Of a stretch of DNA of 64,000 bases, positions 1 to 12,700 are shown one piece after another. Below the pieces are notes generated by a model that saw nothing but the letters and a program-made list of their open reading frames with translations, had not been told where the DNA came from and did no database searches. Origin of the DNA: Didymella arachidicola (lineage: Eukaryota; Ascomycota; Dothideomycetes; Pleosporales; Didymellaceae); assembly GCA_016630955.3 (NCBI GenBank), contig CM049989.1:496001-560000 (forward strand), written 5' to 3'. The position numbers and the translations under genes were made by a program. Numbering within the stretch: position 1 is the first letter of the stretch; every line of letters starts with the position of its first letter.

Positions 1-425
1 CTCTTCTCGCTCTCGTCCCCTTGTCCTTTGACAGTGCTACTCGAGGGCTTGTCTGTGCTCGACACCCAACTTGCAATGCCCGCTTCTGGCGCATCGCGCC
101 ATATATTCGCGTACATCGCCGCGATCAAAGAGTTGTGTGCATGTTCGAGCGCAGTGGTGTTGAGTATCTTGCCCAGCTTGAAGCTCAATTCCTCCTGGTT
201 GAGGTTGCCCAATAGAAACTGGGTAAGGCTGGCCTTGTATGTCGTCCAGTCTACGTCGCTGATCGCGCCTTTTACGGCCGAGTATAGGGGTTCGACGTCG
301 ATTCGTGGTTTCCGTTCTGTCGTAGACCTCTTAAGGGTAAGGGGAGGGTCGAGGTCGGGGATGCTGGAGAATGGCAATGTGCCAGTGTTGGCCATGTCCG
401 TGTCATTCGGCTGTATTGTCGCCAT
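1..425 (-). CDS. HFI1: SAGA complex subunit Hfi1/Ada1, N-terminal part (runs off window)
   Basis: The minus strand is open from an ATG at 425 to the window edge, 141 codons. The N-terminus is short and Thr/Pro-rich, followed by RIDVEPLYSAVKGAI, then FLLGNLNQEELSFKL, HAHNSLIAAMYANIWRDAPE and ASWVSSTDKP. This order matches the SAGA-Tad1/Ada1 family (a basic plus LEPLY start, an 'LG.L.Q.EL' helix, then a histone-fold-proximal 'N.LI.AIYAN..RD.P' block). Ada1 pairs with Taf12 through a histone fold and is a core structural subunit of the SAGA histone acetyltransferase coactivator in the nucleus. The histone fold itself lies beyond the window. No intron is seen in the visible part. Family recognition is from remembered conserved blocks and no search was run. 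Confidence 0.82.
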   Translation of the reverse strand, partial: MATIQPNDTDMANTGTLPFSSIPDLDPPLTLKRSTTERKPRIDVEPLYSAVKGAISDVDWTTYKASLTQFLLGNLNQEELSFKLGKILNTTALEHAHNSLIAAMYANIWRDAPEAGIASWVSSTDKPSSSTVKGQGDESEK

Positions 426-1109
426 ATTGGCGGCTGTCTAGAGAGTTGACAGCGCGCAATGGCTGGTGATGTCGTGGTGGGCGCGGCCGAGGACGTGTTG
501 GCGGGCCGAAAGCGCGTGACGATGCTTGCGGAGAGCTGGCGGCCGCGGCAGATGAGCGCGAGCGTGCTCAGAGCTGGTAAGAGCGCTGCGGAGAGGTATG
601 AGGTCTCTAAATGAATCGCGGAGGTTAGCTGGCCCTAGAAATGATGAGAGAAAGGCGCATCGATCGTTGTGTGGACGGGCACTGATGGAAATGATGTGGT
701 AGGCGTAGCACAGTGAGGTTGTGGAGTTCACCGCCAAGCTCTGGGGTACCGCGATGGGGTACCGCGATGTGTGAGGCCGTCGACCGGCGTTTGATGCAAC
801 GAAACATGATTAAAGTGGTATTGGTCGCATTCTGAACGGATCTGAGTCGCAGATAGGACGGGAAATCTGACAAGTATGTAGGGTACGGCTCGTGTCAATT
901 GCACTTCTGTGTCTTGCCTCGGATTGGGAGCTTGGAAGCTGCAAGATGCTGCTTTGCACCCACTGCTACAGGCGACTCGGAAGACAAGTCTGCGGCAATC
1001 TTGCGAAACACTCGCAAACGCTATGCATTGAATCAATTGCGTTCGTAAACTGCGAGGATCTACTTGTGCAGGACAGCCTGCTTTTCCCAACCCCTTATGT
1101 CAGCCCCAT
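426..1109. other. Intergenic: HFI1 promoter side and GCN1 3' flank
   Basis: The 684 nt between the HFI1 start and the GCN1 stop, both on the minus strand, should hold the GCN1 3' UTR and the HFI1 promoter. A short direct duplication (tggggtaccgcga) lies at about 741-765. The ORFs here overlap one another in several frames and look like noise. Confidence 0.5.
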
Positions 1110-4100
1110 CTAGGAATCGTCCCCAAATACGTCTCCCAACTCCACTTTACCGACACTCCAGATCTCCCTCTCATCTTCAACCTCATCGCTGCTCAGTCCC
1201 AGACCACCGGAGCCACCCTCAGCCTCTTTCTTCTCCCTAGCCTGGTTCGCCAACCTCAATGCAATCCTCTTGAAGTACTCGCTCATACTCCTCTGCTGCT
1301 GCGCCGGGAGGCTCTTACCTTTGTCCGCCATGTACTTGTCGAACACTGCGCCCTCTTCTTCAACGACAGAGAAAATGGTGAGGAAAGTAGCCTCAGCGGA
1401 CAGCTTCACGGGAATGACGGGGTCGCGGACGGACGCGAAGACCACAGGGATTAGAAGCGGGATGTGTGGGCGGACAAGGTCGTTGTGTTCGCGTGCCACA
1501 GTGCGGAGAACAACGAGGGCCAGGCGACGTGTGTCAACGGGGTGACCAGGCTCGATGACGGGAGCAAGGGCCTCGAATATGGGCTTAGTGTGCTCGAACG
1601 TCTTGTTTGTCTTGTCGCTGAGAAGGTATTTGCCGGCTGCGAGGACGCAATTGTCTGAGATTACAGGCTGGCTGTGTGCGATACCTTGGCAGATGACGTG
1701 CATGGTCTCATCTACGAACTTTTCGGTAAGTGCTTCTGGTGCATCAAGCAGGATGGCGTTGAGAGCGAGGACTGACGCCTTGCTAAAGTGCGTTGTAAGC
1801 ACGCGTGTCTTGAGCAGGCTGGCAGCAGCCTCTTCACCCAGGCAGCTAATGAGCGCGCCCAACAAACGGGCGTTAGTGATCGCCATTGGATCTGAAACTA
1901 TTAGTCGTGGGGTTTGTTGAGGTAGGAAATTGGTACTTACCATCCGAGTCATCGAGCTCGTTATCGATGAGACCCAGAATAGCGTTCCTACTCGCATCAC
2001 TCATGTTCTTGCCTGCCTTGCTGACAACCTCGAACAACGCCTTCAACATAGCCAACTTGACAGCTTCGTCGCTTGTCTTAGACCCAGTAACAAGCTCTGC
2101 AATGAGAGGGTCAACCCTAGGAGTAAGCTTAATCAGCGTACCCAGAGCCTTGGCAGCACGCGCTCGCAGTAGATCTGAGGATGTATCGGCAAGAGACTTG
2201 GCAAATGTGCGTTGCAGCTGAGGTAAGAAGGGTTTGAGGAAGGTCGGGATCTTCTCAAGCAAGTTGTTGAGCGTGAGCAGGATAGCTGCCTTGACTTCTG
2301 TCGAGCGCTCCGTAACCACACGAATGAGAGGACCGGTGATCTGGGTGACGAACGGCTGGAGTGCCTTGGCATCGGTACGATCGATGATGTCTGAGATGGC
2401 CAGAGCAGCTTGTGTACGTTGGTCGACCGAACCGTTCATCAGACCCTGCAAGAAAATAGGCAGAATGGCGCTGATGCCCTTTGGCAAAGAAAATCCAGCC
2501 AAGTTTGCACCGGCGACACCAACTTGTGACAATGTCTGACGGGTAGAGATGACGAGAGACTCCATCTCTTCCTTCTTGAGGCGTTTAGATGTGAGCGTGC
2601 TAAGTGCTGTCCATGCAGCCTTAACGACCTCCTTGTCACTATCGTCGAACGAGACCAGCAGTGCCCGAATGAGATCAGGGTAGTATCTCGAGAAGTCGAC
2701 GTCGGTCTCGGCAAAGAACTTGGCCAGGTGTATGTCTGCACGAGCGCGTCTACGTTCGTCGTTGTGTTTCGACAACGTAAGCATAACGCTCATAGCTGTA
2801 TTGAGGCCGTCATACTCATCAACAGACAACAAGACTGTGTCGAAGGACGATTCTAAGTCTGCCTTGAGGGTCTCGTCTTCGCTGGCAATGGCATTGTCCA
2901 TCATTGTGTTGAGGATGGTTGGTAGCCTCCTGGTCATAGCCGAACTTGCAACCTCAGCCAGCGAGGCAATAGCACGGGCGTTGAAGGCAGACATTGGCGT
3001 AGTAAGGAGAGTAGGCAGAAGGTTAGGCAAGATGATGTTGGACCTTGCCTGGTCTGTAAGAAGTGTGAGGAGAGCAGACAACGCGTTCTGTGCGTCGTCT
3101 TCGCTGCGGAGCAGGCTGAGCAAGTATGGCAGCACGTAGTCGACAGCCTTCTTACCAAAGATCTGCTGTAACGCGTCGAATGCTTCGGCGGCTGCATCTC
3201 GTACGTCTTCGTCGGAGTCGACCAACGCAGTTCTTACGACCTGCACCAAAGTCTTCTCGTAGTCCTCCAACTGCTCTGGCACAGCGGCTGTAATCAATTC
3301 GCGAAGTGCGATGCAAATACCTTGCTTGGCATCTGTATCGGTGGTATGAAGGCCCTCCTCAAGAGTCGGGAGCAAAGTTGCCAGCACACCATCGCCAGAC
3401 TTGCGCATGAGCTCTCCCAGAGCATTGCCAGCAATGAGTTTCTGCTCCTGGTTGGAACTGGCGAGACGACGGATGATGAATTGTGTGAGGGTAGGGATGA
3501 GCTCCTTGAGGGTACGTGGTGAGGCGACCAGTGCCTTCCAGACATTGACGGAGGCGGTGCGAACAAGACCAGATGTATCGCAGCGACAGATGTACAGTGC
3601 CGATAGTACCTTGTTGCGCCTCTCTTCTCCAAGCACCTCGAGCAGGGACTGGCCGGCTTCCTTGGCGCCTTCCTCGACATCTTCGCCCTCCTTGCCGCTG
3701 ATGCCGGTAAGGTTGAACAGGAGATCTCCGACAAGCTCCACCGAACTGAGACGAATACGGTGGCTGTCGTCTGCAAGACCTCTTTCCAGTTCCGGCAGGA
3801 GCAGATCGATAGCCTTTGTGGCGAAGTTCTTGACCAAAAGACGACCAGCACGCAAAGCAGTCTCGCGAATAGACTCGACATCATCTGCCAGCCCGCCAAG
3901 GATAGGAGGGATGATCTTGCTGAGGTAGCTGGCGAAGCTGTTTCCAAAGCAAGCTGGTAGATAGATGAAGAGTGTCATAAAGCCCTCTCGTACAGACGGC
4001 TTGTTGCTTGAGACGTTCTGCAGGATGCTGGGCAGTGTTTCTTCCAGACGGCCAGTACCAAGACCAGCCAGAACCTCGGACAGAGCTTGTGCCGAACCGA

Positions 4101-7100
4101 GACGATCGCCAGCTCCTGAATCCGACTTGAGCGTAGCCATGAGAGTTGGGATGAGATCTGGAAGAGCATCCTCCCCGAGCTTCTCCATGAGTGAACCGAG
4201 AGCCTTCGAAGCTGTAGCACGTGTGGTGGGCACAGGGTCGACGATTGCCACGCGCAGACCAGCAACCAGAATTGGCAGATGGGCGACAAGATCCTTACGG
4301 TCTGTGAGATAGGCCAGACTGCCAATGATCTGAGCAGACTTGCGCTTTGTGCCAGAGCGGTCGCCCAGACCACGTTCAAGAATGCGAACTACCAAAGCCA
4401 AGGATGGTGCATCGAGGAAATGGGCGAACTGAATCTTTATAAGTGAGTCGAGTGCATCATCGGTGTACTTTGTTGGGTCACTGAGCGCCTTCAGGAGAAT
4501 ATCGACAACAAGCTTGATCTCCGGGTTGCTGATGACCTCTCCGAAGCGTTTCAGACTGCGGTTGGCTGATGATCTGACTTCCTTGTGAGAGTCAGTCAGC
4601 ACAGTTGTCAAAGGTGGGATGATGTCCGGCAAACTCAGTGCGAGCTGGTTGGGATCGAGGTAGGCCATAGCGCCCAAGGAGTCACAGGCTCCCTTCTTAC
4701 TACGCCATTGCTGCTCGTCAAGACCATCCAGGAGGATTGGCAGGATTTGCTTGACACCATAAGAGCTTAGGGTAGAAAAGCAAGTCTTTGCTGCGTCCAG
4801 ACAGGCATCTCGGACGTCCGCAGTGGTGTCACCGAATCCAATCAGCAATTGTGGAACCAGCTGGATGACATAAGGCTCGAACAATCGCCCCAGAATGAGT
4901 GACATGAGCTCATAAGCCAAGAAAGCACCTTGACGGGCGTTGGGATCCTTCTTATTCTCAACCGCCCCGTTGAGGGTGGACATGATGCGATACTCTCTCA
5001 GTACAGCCAACCCCTTGCCACGAACAATACCAGCAAGACCGTAGGCTGCGCCACGACGAACGGGGTATTTCTTCGATTGGAGAAGCTGTTCCATCACTTG
5101 ATCGATGTACTTGGAAACCTCCTGCTCCGAAGTGCGGATGAGTGGAGGCAGACATTGCGCAACGGCATACTGCACACTTTCGGAAGGTACGCTAAGAGTT
5201 GCAAGCAGTCGTTGCACGACCTTGGGCACGCGTTGATCACCAGCCTCCAGATGGCGACCCAATGCACCGTAGAGAATAATGACAGCTTCGTTGACCTGGT
5301 CATGCTCGGCCGACTTTCGGTCCGGACTTTCTAGAGCGTTTTCGAAGAGCTCCATCAACTGCTCGACCTTTGACTTGGCTTTACTGGTAATGATCGATGT
5401 TGCTGCCTCGATCATTTGGTCGCGCACGGCAGCACTACGGTCACCAAGAGGTCCGTTGTAGACCATGAAGGTGAGGAAGTCTGAGAGATCTTCGGGCTTG
5501 AAGCCAGATGCCATTTCCTTGTAGGCAAGAGCGATACCGTCTCTCACCTCCCATAGATCGCGAGTATCGTTTCTGCGTGGCATGCCGTACTCGTCACGCT
5601 CTGGCAGCCGTTCTTTAGCCTTATCGATGTACAATTCCTGCAAGTTCTGTAGGATATCATCAAAGACCTCAGGAAAGTTTGCAACGACCTCGCCGATGGA
5701 GCGAGCTGCGGCTCGACGAAGTTGTTTGTCCAAGGACTCGAGGTAAGGTAGCAACTTTATGCCAGCATCGGCACTAAGCTCGAGATCATTCTCGCTCCAG
5801 ATAGTCTTGGCAAGCTCGACGTTCTCCTCATCGTCGTCATGAGATGCAATGAAGATCTCTTCACTGAACTTCAAGTCGTTCATGTCGAGCTCTGCATCAA
5901 TGGCTTGTAGCACAGCTGTACGCACCGCAGCCTCTGGCACAATGGTACCGCGGAGCAGTGCGCCGAGCTCCTCATTACTGATGTTGGGAGCCAGGCCTCT
6001 TGCGAAGTCTGTCAGACAGTCTTTGATGATTTTGTAGTGCTGCTGGTAGCTTTGCATCGACCATACAAGAGTTTCGAGAATGTCCTTACGTGGCAGGCGA
6101 ATGTCCGTGCCTGCACTTGTTAGCATGTTCTAAGGCCTGAAGAGGACTCTTGACGTACATGAATTGGCATGGAAGGATAAGAATTCGAAGGCCAGGACGA
6201 GCTGTTCATCTGCCTCTTCGGCTGCTTCTTTGCCGATGCCACCCTTCTCAAGGATGAGGAATATGAGTGGTAGACAATACGCGACGGAAACAGGGTCAAG
6301 GGGACGTTGTTCGCTGAGGAAGCGGAGTCGGTACATAACTCTGGTGACGAGATCTGCAAAAGTTAGCATTAGCAAGGCCTGTAATCTAAAACGAACTCAC
6401 CCCCGAGAGGCTCTCCCTCGTACTCATCCGAGAGCTGGATCGAGCCAATCGTGCGCAGTGTTGCGACACCGACAAAAGGTCTGATGGGGCCGAGTCGATT
6501 GGAGACGCGTTGTGAACACGCAACGAATGTTGTGGCAGGTCGGTCACCAAGCAAAAGGCCAGCACCGGCACGAATAGAGTGAATAAGAAGGTCGATCGCA
6601 GGACCCATCCATTGCTCGGCCTCAGTAGGTGGTCCGGTAGCAAGGCTCTGAATGATGCCAACACCTCGTTTCATCTTCAACTCCGTCGAAGCCACCTCCT
6701 TCCTGATGACTGACTCTTTGGCGAGCTGTGCATTGACCTTCGATTGTTCCTCAGGAGTGAGCTTTTTGGGCTTGACACCTTGCTTTTGGGAAAGTTGGGT
6801 TCGTAGCTCTTCTTCCCACTTGAGGGTATCGTAGTCTTTCGTGTTCTTGTCGATCGTTACTGGTGCTTTCTTGGATAGAACATCGACGTATGCGGTTCCT
6901 TCTGGCGTCCTGAAGATGGCCGCTTCTTGTGGGCCGATAGACTCCAGCTGCTTAGGATCAAGATCCTCGCTGAACTGTTTCACTACGGCCGGTAGAGCTA
7001 TCTCGGGTGCGACGAACGCCAGGTCGGTGTAGGCACTGTATGCCGCCAAGCTTATGCTAGGATATTGATTGTTGTCCTTGCTCTGCAACCGTAATCAGTA

Positions 7101-9411
7101 AGTAGTCTGGCAGATATACATGCTTAATATACCTCAGTAGCTTCGTTGATCAGGCTTATGCACTGTTGTAGGTTCTCTCCTACAAGTTGACCAGGATCAA
7201 CGCCCATGCGAAGGCAGGTGTCAATCCAGGAAGTCTTTGGGATGAGCTCGCCTCTCGCCAGCACAAGCAGGCTAGTAGCCTGCTTACGCAATTGATCTTG
7301 GGCGACGTTGCTTCCAAGCTTGCTTACGACATCAGGCGGTAGGCAAATACATCCCAGAACTGCGCCGAGCTCAGCAGCTCCGGTTTTGGACGCGAATGCA
7401 GCGCTATCTTTGTCATCTTGTACGCTCAATCGATACCAAGACCATATCCCTTGGGCGATGATCTCGCTGACCTTCTCTGCTGACACTTCGAGATAGGTCT
7501 GGGAGAGCGTGAGCCTTGCGGCAGCTTTGGCCCGCGAGGAAACGCTCTGCCCGGTAATGAAGAAGATCAAAGCCTGCGCCCATGCATCTTGCACCTCGTT
7601 TGACGTGGAGCTTTCCACGATGAAAGGCGCAACAGCTTTCAGCGCGCGCAGGGCAATCACAACATCGTCTTCGGTTGACAACTTGGTGAAGACCTTGGTG
7701 TTGAGTAGGAACGACGGCTTGGGCTGGCTCACAAGCGATTGTGAGAGCACGTCAGACTTTTTGTACACAGCAGCAAGCTTGTCATCCTTGGTATCGCGAA
7801 TCTTGAGGAGAAGTGCAGTGACGTAGTGACCAACAGTCACCAAGCCACTCTGTGTTGCAGGCAATGGGTTCGCATTGACTTCTTGCCAGATCTCGACAAG
7901 CTTTGCGAGCGTACTTTGGCAAAATGATAGGATGTCTGCTTGAGCGTGCTGTGCATCTGTAAGATTCCACCAAATGTCCGCAGCGTGAATTGCCCAAAGA
8001 CGACGCACAGGCACGCGCTTGTCCGACATACCCTTGATGAAAGCGTCGGTGACCGTTCTGTCAAGTGCCACTCCGTTAGCTAGGCCGAACATAAGATGCT
8101 TGGTCATAGTCGAGACTTCAGCGACGACGGCCGACTCGCCTGGTTCCTTCAAGGCGACAGGGGCAATACCAGCAGGGATCTTTTGGGACAAGGCCGGAGA
8201 CTCCTTGAAGGCTGACAGCATTTGTGCGTGTATGACTTTCTGGTCAACACCCGAAACTTTGCCCTGCTTCAGAGGATTCAAAACCTCGTCGGCAACCTTG
8301 CTAACAGTGTCCTGGTCTTGCGATCTAATGGCTAGCGATGTGAAAGTTCGAAGGGTTCCAGCGCGGATAGTAGGGTTGCTGGACTTGACGTTCGAGAGCA
8401 AAGGTTTCAGCAAACTGCTGAATAAGACGTCCGAGAGATCCATCGACTCAGGGAGAGCTAGAATCATGGGCGAGACGATGTCATTCAACACGACCTCCGG
8501 CGCACGCAGAAGTGCCTTCTCAATTGTTGGTACGATCTCCTTGCGCAATTCCTCCAGCGTGATGAACGTGTCGAAGAAGTCGTGGAGCGCATTCGATATG
8601 TGATCAGGCAGCTGGCTCTTCGAGCCGACGATCTCGCGTACGTAGAAAGCGTAGTAATCCTGCTTGTGTTGCTCGAACCGTGGCTTGACATCTGACAGGC
8701 GTGAGGAGACTCCAGCAATGACACCCAGGAATACAGCATTTCCAGCTGCAGAAGCAGCGCTCTTCGCTGTTAGACTCGCCACCAGCTTGTCGAGTGCATC
8801 CTGTCCGATCTTCTTTGATCCCAGGACCGCACGCAACGCCCGCCGTGTGACCACCAAAGCCGAGTGCGAGATACGGACAGCTCGACGGTCACTGCCAGCT
8901 CCCACACATGTCTCCAGAACGCGCGCATCGGCCAACGCCAAGTCCAGCCCGAATTTCGACCAGCGCTCTGGCTGCTTCGCAAACTGCAGCAGCAGTACCG
9001 AACACCATTCTACCAGTACAAATGCGTTTACGTGCGCAATGCCCTTCTTCTGAGACTCTTGGGTCAGAAATTTGACGATTGGAGCCAACACAAGGTCGCC
9101 GTGTGGGCCGTTTATAAGCGACTCGAGGACTGCTGTGACAGCCCGCCGCGATTCTCGGTCGTCGTAGAGGGGATATGTTTCGAAGAGTGTTGTCAAAAGG
9201 GCTTGCAGATCGGCAGGTACGAGAGCTACATGTGGACTGTTATCAGTACTGCATTCATCAATTCGTCCCCATGCCACCTACACTCGTCGGCCACCGTGTG
9301 CTCCAGCCGCCCCAGACTCTCGACTCGCAATTTCGTGGAGCTTGTCACAAGACCTCGCCGCAGGACATCGCGGTCGATAGCCTGTGGTTTAACCTCCCCA
9401 TTCACAGCCAT
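1110..9411 (-). CDS. GCN1: Translational activator Gcn1 (eIF2-alpha kinase activator)
   Basis: Six exons on the minus strand: 9411-9282, 9225-7133, 7082-6401, 6353-6159, 6110-1941 and 1891-1110. They join in frame to 2,683 aa, close to the usual ~2,670 aa for Gcn1. Introns are 47-57 nt with GT/AG ends, and several have clear CTAAC/CTGAC branch sites. Gcn1 is a ribosome-associated HEAT-repeat scaffold that, with Gcn20, delivers uncharged tRNA to the kinase Gcn2 and so switches on general amino-acid control; it also senses collided ribosomes. The protein is HEAT repeats throughout. The region near residues 1,370-1,680 (YGLAGIVRGKGL, LLIGFGDTTADVRDA, LLDGLDEQQWRSKKGACDSL) is the part related to eEF3 that in yeast binds Gcn20. 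The region that binds the Gcn2 RWD domain in yeast would lie near 2,050-2,430. The first ATG at 9411 opens MAVNGEVKPQ; upstream in-frame sequence looks like 5' UTR. The gene is divergent from the helicase at 9783. Confidence 0.95.
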
Positions 9412-9782
9412 ATCGTCTCTGCCACATAAGCAGCAGCAGTGCAATGCGGGGTTGTTGGCGGGGTGTTTGTTGCGCTCGCAAAAGTTCAGATGCACAGGCG
9501 GCGAATCAAACGGCCCGAGCTCGCGACTCATTCGATGACATCGTGAGTGGAGCGCCCTTTTGGTACTCCACTTCGACAGCAGCCCTCTGCACCCCGTCGC
9601 TGCGTCCAGAAGCCCTCTGTGCCGCCCTACATGCGTCCCATCAGCTTTTGCGCTCTGTCCAATCTTGATCTCGCGAAGGATCAAGCCCCGATCTACTCTA
9701 TACGGAAGCCCGCCTGAGGTCCTACCCTTTTCGGAAGTTTCACCTGTCAAACAAATTCTGAGCCAGTACACCACCGCGAACC
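9412..9782. promoter_or_regulatory. Divergent promoter GCN1 / DEAH helicase
   Basis: These 371 nt separate the start codons of GCN1 (minus) and the DHX57-type helicase (plus), so they must hold both promoters and 5' UTRs. I see no clear TATA box or named factor site. Confidence 0.55.
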
Positions 9783-12700
9783 ATGGCCAAGAAGAAGAAG
9801 CCAGCGGGTAATCCTGCCCGTGGTTTTGCCACCACTTCAGTCGCCAGCAAAACCAAGGTTGAGAAGTCTACCGTTGAAGCTGCCGCCAAAGAAAGCGTGC
9901 CTGCGCCTTCCAAGGATGTCCCAAATGTTACCTCAGTGGATGCTCCAGCCCCAAAGGCAGAGGAGCCCGCGAAGAAAGAGGCCATTCAGACTCCCGAGGA
10001 ATTGGAGGCCCAGCTTGAACGTGATGAGTTGCAACTGCTTGTTGAGAAACATGCTGCGAAGGTGCGCCGCGAGTCTCGTCGACAAGTTACCAAGTTCGAG
10101 ACGGATCGCCGAGTTCTTCGTGCACAGTCCCATCACATGACTGTTCATGATTGGCTACCGAATGAGATTCTGGATACCATCATTTCTTTGGCGCAGGCCG
10201 AATCGAACGACTCAAATCGCAGACAAGGACAACAGCAGTCTTTGCTGAAAGTAATGTCTGAGGAAGATGCCATGTCAAAGCTGTGGACTCTCAGCCTAAC
10301 TTTGCATGATCTTGGTTTCACCCGCGAGCAGACCGAGCCTGTCCTGAGGTGGATTTGTGCAGACGCTGGCGGCATTGACGCGTCCTCTGCTGTCTGGGGC
10401 TTGCAGGAAGCGCTGGAATGGCTTGCGTTGGATCAATGCGAAGGGTACAGTTTCTCTTACGAGGAGTCAAAGCCGAAGCAGCCAACGATATCTACTCCAG
10501 AGGTGTCTCGTCCTGGTATGTTTAAGCGTTCCAGACCAGCTTTTGGTCCTACGAGTTCTGTATCAGTCTATTTACATGAACCAGCGTCACCCATAGCAGA
10601 TGTCTCGACATCTCCAAATGGCTCAGCTGTTTCGTCAGGGGATAGATTAAAGAAAGCGCTAGCATCCGGAATGCCTACTCCGGCCGACTCAGATCACAGT
10701 GATGTGCAAGTCAGCGACATTGACAGCGACATTGACTTGGACGAGCTTGTGCCAACCTATTTGAAAATCAAAGGCAGGTTGTACGAAATCGATCCCGAGC
10801 TTGTGGAGGTCAACCCACGTAAGAAGGGTTCAAAAGGCAAGAAGGCAACACCAGCAAAGACGGCGCATTCACCTAAAATCCGAAAACTTCTTTCGCAACT
10901 ACAACAGCTCGAGTCTGATGCTTTGTTTGATGACCGCGAGGCTGAGGCGCGATGGCCATCCACGCGCAACGAGATCGCCCAGAAGCAGGCTGCGAAACGA
11001 CAACAAGAAGTTGTACAGCTAGAGAACCCAGAGAGCCCAAACCAACGAGAAACTCCCGCTAAGCCTGCGCCCGACAAGAAACCATCCTCATCGTTTACGA
11101 ATGGCGGAGACGCAAACGACATCATGGCTGAGGCTGACATGTTGGGCGACATGTTCTCCGCGATCCCTGACGAGCCAACAGCTGACGAAGCTCCGACCGA
11201 AAACACCGAGGCAGGCAACATCGTTCTACGGGATTTTGGAAAACAAGGAGGAGTTACTCCTCGACGTGTGCTCGAAGAAGCGGTACGCTCGAGAGACCCC
11301 GGAGCGCGAGTGACCTATAAGTTGATCTCACCGACCCTCTATCGGTGTCGGCACGCGGTGACTATCACCTGGTCGAAAGACCTTGATATTGAATACGAGA
11401 CCGACATAGCTGGAGTCGATGTCGCATTGCGTGGTATTCAGGCCGTATTTGAGGCCACGGCTACTGCTGCAGTTAGCTCTGATCAAAGTGAAGGCTTCAT
11501 ATCTACTGTGGCCCTCTTCTCGATTTCAGCAGCGTCAGCCAAGGAAGAAAAGGTGTACATTCGCCTCTCACCGAACTGGAGGGATGTCTATCGAGAATTC
11601 CTTGAGTACCGCAAAGATCGCATCGATACGGAGGATCGCGAAGCCATCAGATATTACCGATCTATCGTTCAGGACCAGATTGATAACGAGGAGTCCGATG
11701 GTGTCGTTCTGACTAATAGGTGGAAGAGTCGAAATCAGGTCGGCACAAGCTCCAGTCCGTCCAACTCTGGTTATAACACTCCTATTCCTGAACTCCAAGG
11801 CTTGCGAGAGCTTTGGGCGCAGAAAGCAGCAAGGCAATCCTACCAGCGCATGCTCGTTGGCAGGATGAACCTCCCGGTGTATGGCTTCAGGGAGTCTATC
11901 CTCTCGACTATCGACAAGAATCAGGTCACGATCATTTGTGGTGAGACTGGTTGTGGAAAGAGCACACAAATACCGTCGTTCGTCTTGGAAAACCAGTTGG
12001 CCCAAGGCAAAGCTTGTAAAATCTACTGCACGGAGCCCAGGCGAATCTCGGCCATTTCACTTGCTCAGCGCGTCAGCGAAGAGCTTGGCGAAGGCGCAAA
12101 GGACCTTGGATCAATGCGTTCCCTTGTTGGATATGCTATTCGTTTGGAGTCGAAGACATCTGCGCAGACCAGGCTCGTTTATGCTACTGTCGGAGTTGTG
12201 CTCAGAATGTTAGAAGGTCCCAAAGGCCTGGGAGAGGTCACACATCTTGTAATCGACGAGGTTCATGAACGGAGGTATGTTGGACCGTTCGCTAAAATCA
12301 ATCTGATACTAACAGCCCCCAGTATCGACACTGATTTCTTGCTAATCATCCTCCGGACACTTATGGATCGTCGTCCGGAGCTCAAGGTTATCCTAATGAG
12401 TGCCACTGTGGATGCTGCTCGATTCTCGAGATATCTCAACGACGCCCCGGTCCTGAATGTGCCCGGACGAACATTCCCCGTGCAGACACAATACCTGGAA
12501 GATGCTATTGAGTTGACCCACTATGCTGGCTCCAATAAGGACGCTCAAAAGAACGGCAACAGCAGTGGTGACGACGATGATGAAGAAGAGATCGCGTCAG
12601 AGAAGTCTGGCATTCCTAGCAAGCTTCCTGGTTACAGCCCAGCTACCCGTAATGTGCTGTCAACTTACGACGAGTATGCCATCGACTATGATCTGATCGT

